Part shown: positions 60,140-64,000 of the stretch, in pieces
Layout: each line of letters opens with the position of its first letter
Numbering within the stretch: position 1 is the first letter of the stretch
DNA from: Distichodus sexfasciatus
Taxonomy: Eukaryota > Chordata > Actinopteri > Characiformes > Distichodontidae
Direction: 5' to 3'
NCBI GenBank assembly: GCA_032718565.1
Contig: JAVGVS010000056.1
Span: 1,674,988-1,738,987, forward strand
DNA length: 64,000 nt
Notes under the pieces: model-generated
What the model was told of the DNA's origin: nothing
Database searches by the model: none
What the model saw: only the letters and a program-made list of their open reading frames with translations
Made by a program: the position numbers and the translations under genes

Positions 60140-60260
60140 GCTGCTGCTGGGTGGAGCCCCGATACAAACACCGCGCCGGCGCTCACCGCCCTTTGCTTAC
60201 AGACGGTATGCGCTGACGTCACGTTTCCGGGCAGAGGCCCCGCCCACACGAGGGCACAGA
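60140..60260. promoter_or_regulatory. CpG-rich patch with palindromic CRE and GC box
   Basis: TGACGTCA at 60214-60221, CCCCGCCC at 60238-60245 and the 10-bp palindrome GCGCCGGCGC at 60173-60182 lie within 75 bp, in otherwise AT-rich DNA about 0.9-1 kb upstream of pfn2. It could be an alternative pfn2 start or the promoter of an unseen transcript. No coding exon was supported nearby. Confidence 0.4.
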
Positions 60261-61770
60261 GGCAAAATACAATGAAGGCCTGTGGAAACAGAAGGAAAAA
60301 CAAAAGGGCTCCACAGAGAACCATACCATACTCCCAAACAAGCACGTTGTCAATATATACTTTGTGCCCTGAAATGTTTGGTGAAATTTATTTACTGATA
60401 TTAATTGGGTGATGGGAGAAATGCAAACCTTAAAACATTGAAAGGACAAATATTTTATGGAGAAGTATTATGACAGTATGGATGAAGTGCATTATGAAGA
60501 TATAAATTGGCATGAAGCATCAGCGAGGAGTTCTGCAAATCCTAGTTTCATTGCAAGACTTCACACTTCCCTCGTTTCTCACTTTTTTCTGCAGTCTCGT
60601 TAAAGGAAACCTCTGTTTTTTCCTGCAGACCTGATTCTACAGTTGATTGCGCAGCAGCTTTTACCCAGTTTTTTTAAAATGTTTCTTTGTTAGCATTGCA
60701 GAGTCCAATTCCAGAAACCAGAGGTTATTAGTGAGCCAGATGATTTAAGACAGAAGTAAAACTCCTCCGAAAGAAGGAGAGGTAGGGGACATCCATGAAA
60801 AGCTGTAAAAGTGAGTACTGATACTGTGAATTTGTCACTAGTTGCAAGAGCTAGTTCCTGCAGATGCTCTGACATCCCTGCATTTGAGCTTTCTTTATGA
60901 GGGTTTTATGTTTGAGGGCCGATGCTATTTTGTTCAGAAAACATTCCACGGAGCTGTCATGGCTCTGTATTGCTAGCTTTATAATGTGCAATTAAAAAGA
61001 TTCACAGGCTGTACGATTCCATTGTGGCACACACAAAACCACAAGTCCATAACCACAGAACAGTGTGCACAGGGCTCATCTGAAAATGCTGGTAATAAAG
61101 CAGTGAGAAACACTCAGGTAGCCTTGGGGATGTTCCTGGAATCCATCCCCTGCCTCGGAACAATGAGCGGATACACCACAGCCTCTTCGGACACTGCAGC
61201 CTGCGGTGGCACAAAACAACTCCAAATTACTGCAACACTTCTCCCTCGTTTCTGCCACCTAGAGGGCAAAGTGAAAATATTTTACAAAAACAAACTTGCA
61301 TATTAAAACAAAAACTGTCAGTATCGGTACAAAGCCCAATGTTGATGCCAACACAGAGGTCCTGTGAAGCTAAAATAACTGTTGGTGACATATCTTTAGC
61401 ACGAAAATGACCACAGAAACAAACTACAATAATACATGCATTGCGTTGGGTCAAAATGCATAACTGACTAAATACCACCCACTCTAGTCCACATTTAATA
61501 TCCATAATCATCCACAAATCTTAAAAGGTTATATAGTTCTTTAGACTTTGACATAGCCTTTTAATTATGAACCCTTATACTAGCAAATTTGGGCTTTTGG
61601 AAATCATATTGAATTTGCCAAAGCTAGATGATAGTGAGTTTATGGGATCTCAGTGATGACTAATGAAAACATCAGGGGAGTCTGATATTAATGTAAAGAA
61701 AATATTAGAATTTTTAAACCGGAGCTCATTGTAAATAATGTCCATATAAAATAATAGAATCACAGATTTG

Positions 61771-61783
61771 ACAGCAGATGGCG
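61771..61783 (+). promoter_or_regulatory. CTCF-like motif
   Basis: ACAGCAGATGGCG matches the CTCF core CCASYAGRKGGCR at 12 of 13 positions. A weaker match (CACCTAGAGGGCA, 11 of 13) lies at 61256-61268. Occupancy cannot be judged from sequence. Confidence 0.3.
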
Positions 61784-62725
61784 CAGTGAGGCCGGTTTTA
61801 TTTTTATACTGTAACCTGAGCATACTGCTGTAGAATCTGTATATGTGCTTCAAATATAACATTATATTGTAACAGGATGAGTGGAACTGACATTTAAAAA
61901 TGCTTGACTGATCTATATTGATCTACAGGGAGGAGTAGTTGGAGGGTAATCTCCTCATTTTAATTTAATGACTTAATGTAATAAAGGAATTTACTGAATT
62001 AATGTCTAAAACTGGTTTGTGACGAGTTCAAATACGCAACAACACATTATAACACATGGTTGATATTTTACTTCTAAAAAGTGATTGAGTAAAATATCAG
62101 TAATAAGTTCTATTATTTCCTATTTCATCATCTTTTTACAACAAAGTAGATTTGCCAGTTTGCTGATGTGAGGAACTTTACCAGGAGGAATATCAACAAT
62201 GGCAGCATAAAAAAAAAAAAAAAAAGTAAAAATTTTTTTTTTGCCAGATTAATATGAGGGTTAGGGCTAACCCTAATCCCTTAATTGTCTCACAATCTGG
62301 TTCCTTTTACACTAGAACATTTACAATAACCAATTAGAGTGCACACAAGAGCACCAGATCCATATTTATAGCTGCTATGACCTGAGAAATTTTCCAATTC
62401 CTGTTCTTGAAATGGTTTTATTCTGTTAACATGCTCTTGGCCCTGAAGAGCCAGTCTGCTTAACGTATGACTGGCTGCTTTTTTCATTTTGCCATGCACA
62501 ATGTCTCATGACCTGAGGTCAGCCAGATCATTAGAAACCAGACGATCTGGGATTCTCTCCTTATGATGCTCAGAGAACTTGACAGTAACTTTCAGAGAAC
62601 TTGCCAGCAAATAACATTCTGTTCCTGTTAATCATGATAAAGTTAGGTACACGAACTAATTTCAAAATTAAACTCTAGCTTTTGCAAAAGCTCTGTGTCT
62701 TGTGTTTGTGTTGGGTCTCAGACGT

Positions 62726-62904
62726 CCAGGACATGGTAATCTTGAGAGCTTGAATCAAAATCAAGTGGACTTCTTTTTAAAATTCAGAATTGAGAATAGA
62801 GTTCAGAATTAAAGAAGGCTTTCAGATGAGAGGCGAAATGTTTTCAAGGATTGTGAAAAGAAGTCCAGTTGCCTTAAAGCTCTCAAGATTACTCCATGTC
62901 TTGG
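62726..62904. repeat. Imperfect inverted repeat (foldback), about 60-bp arms
   Basis: Arm 62726-62785 (CCAGGACATGGTAATCTTGA and on through GTGGACTTCTTTT) pairs with 62848-62904 (AAAAGAAGTCCAGTTGCC and on through CTCAAGATTACTCCATGTC) with small gaps. It is probably a fish foldback/MITE-type repeat. Confidence 0.7.
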
Positions 62905-64000
62905 TCTCATTGCTCAACAAAAGATGGTCCGATGTAGGACTGAACTGAACAAAACTTGTTCATCGTGAGAAATTCTATCTGAAACTATATAACCAATGGC
63001 AATTATAAGTGTCTCTCACCAAATCCCTCCAGAGGGCATGTTATATCTGATTTATATCATATTCAGAATATTTGATATAGCAGTAAACAGCTCTACTTAC
63101 TCTGTTTTTAATAATTGCTCTGTATTGTGATGTGTTATTAGATACGTTTTTTGACAAAATATAAATTGATGAAAACTTTAGCAGGACTGGAAAATGGTTG
63201 TGCCAAATAAGTGTTTTTTTGGCTTTATAGATAAATCTGCTCAACCTTCTTCATTAGAAAGAAAAACTGGAGAGAAGGAGATTAACAGCCTGTTTACCTT
63301 TCTGTCTGTGGAAAGTCTGATTGGGAGATTGTACCGATGAATTGATAACTCTAGTTCTATAGAGCATTAACACGATTTTTGAAAGGGCCTTGAAGTTATG
63401 ACCACGGTGTTGTTTGTTCAGGTCCTAGGACTGGTTAGACTGGGCTGTACACCTGTAGCCTTTAGCAGTTTCTCTGTAACAATGCATCCTTGCATAGTAA
63501 TTACAAAATAGTAATTACAACTATATAGTTAAGAAAATTAATATAAAGTCAACCAATCAATAGAAACATTTCTCATATAAATCTCATATAACGCACAAAC
63601 AAGTTTTGTTTTAGATAAAAACTACCTTGGGAATTGAATAAAAACACCAAAAAGTTGATTTAATATTTTTATTAATTGATCAAAAATGAAGTGAAAATGC
63701 TGTCAACCAGGAAAGTGGAATAGAATCCTAACCTAATAATTTTTGCAATAAAATTGCAAATTACATCTCAAATGAATTCGTAAGGATTCATAGACTTAAG
63801 CACAGTGACGAATAAAACAGGAACACCTTATTCAAATGTTTTAAATTGCATTATTTTCTAAATGTACAAAGTGAAGAAAATCAAGCAACAATACACTGCT
63901 TACATGATATGTTATTTATAGTGATTTATATGGTGATACTGATTCCAGCAGCATGAAGTTGTTTTGGATTGATATGAACAGTTGTTCATTGTACGATATC

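Larger units (their letters stand above)
60261..64000. other. Intergenic; no gene supported
   Basis: No exon or conserved protein segment seen in any frame. Contains A- and T-runs at about 62210-62240, the inverted repeat at 62726-62904, and a CTCF-like motif at 61771-61783. In human the next gene on this side of PFN2 is TSC22D2, but nothing here supports it. Confidence 0.5.

Noticed and set aside
60060..60275. 71-codon frame over the CRE patch
   Set aside because: CpG-rich promoter-like DNA; no homologous protein segment recognised.
1..64000. CRISPR arrays, bacterial operons, riboswitches, retroviral genes
   Set aside because: None seen; the window is vertebrate DNA with spliced genes and only non-coding element remnants.

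Overview
This window is nuclear genomic DNA from a bony fish: intron-rich genes with GT-AG splice sites, AT-rich introns, many CA/GT microsatellites, tRNA-derived SINEs and short terminal-inverted-repeat elements of teleost type. The SINE tails resemble those common in otophysan fishes (catfish, characins, carps), but I cannot fix the species. I assembled exons by hand from splice sites and reading-frame phase. All five gene models close in frame.

Layout from left to right: pdzk1ip1 (MAP17) on the minus strand at 205-1667; tal1 (SCL, a haematopoietic bHLH factor) on the minus strand at 7143-11157 with a probable non-coding first exon near 13356-13500; srf (serum response factor, MADS box) on the minus strand at 19210-30372; rnf13 (PA-TM-RING ubiquitin ligase) on the plus strand at 35711-51180; pfn2 (profilin 2) on the minus strand at 53962-59250. 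Srf and rnf13 diverge from about 31.1 kb and 33.2 kb. Rnf13 and pfn2 converge, with poly(A) signals about 165 bp apart. The last 4.7 kb has no gene I can support.

The tal1-pdzk1ip1 pair and the rnf13-pfn2 pair match human neighbourhoods (1p33 and 3q25), whereas SRF is on human 6p21. The window therefore joins three human synteny blocks, and srf sits where STIL lies in mammals.

Regulatory DNA is the most informative non-coding content. There is an Ets-Ets-GATA cluster between tal1 and pdzk1ip1, a triple GATA cluster at the tal1 promoter, an E-box/GATA composite in tal1 intron 1, and an srf promoter with GC box, two CCAAT boxes, two perfect CArG boxes 20 bp apart and a TATA-like element. Other notable points are an extra in-frame 180-nt srf exon, two alternative pfn2 terminal exons, a possible uORF overlapping the rnf13 start, an inverted SINE pair in an srf intron, and a 55-bp nearly perfect inverted repeat in an rnf13 intron. 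I saw no wholly new biological system. The findings are vertebrate gene-architecture and transposon observations.
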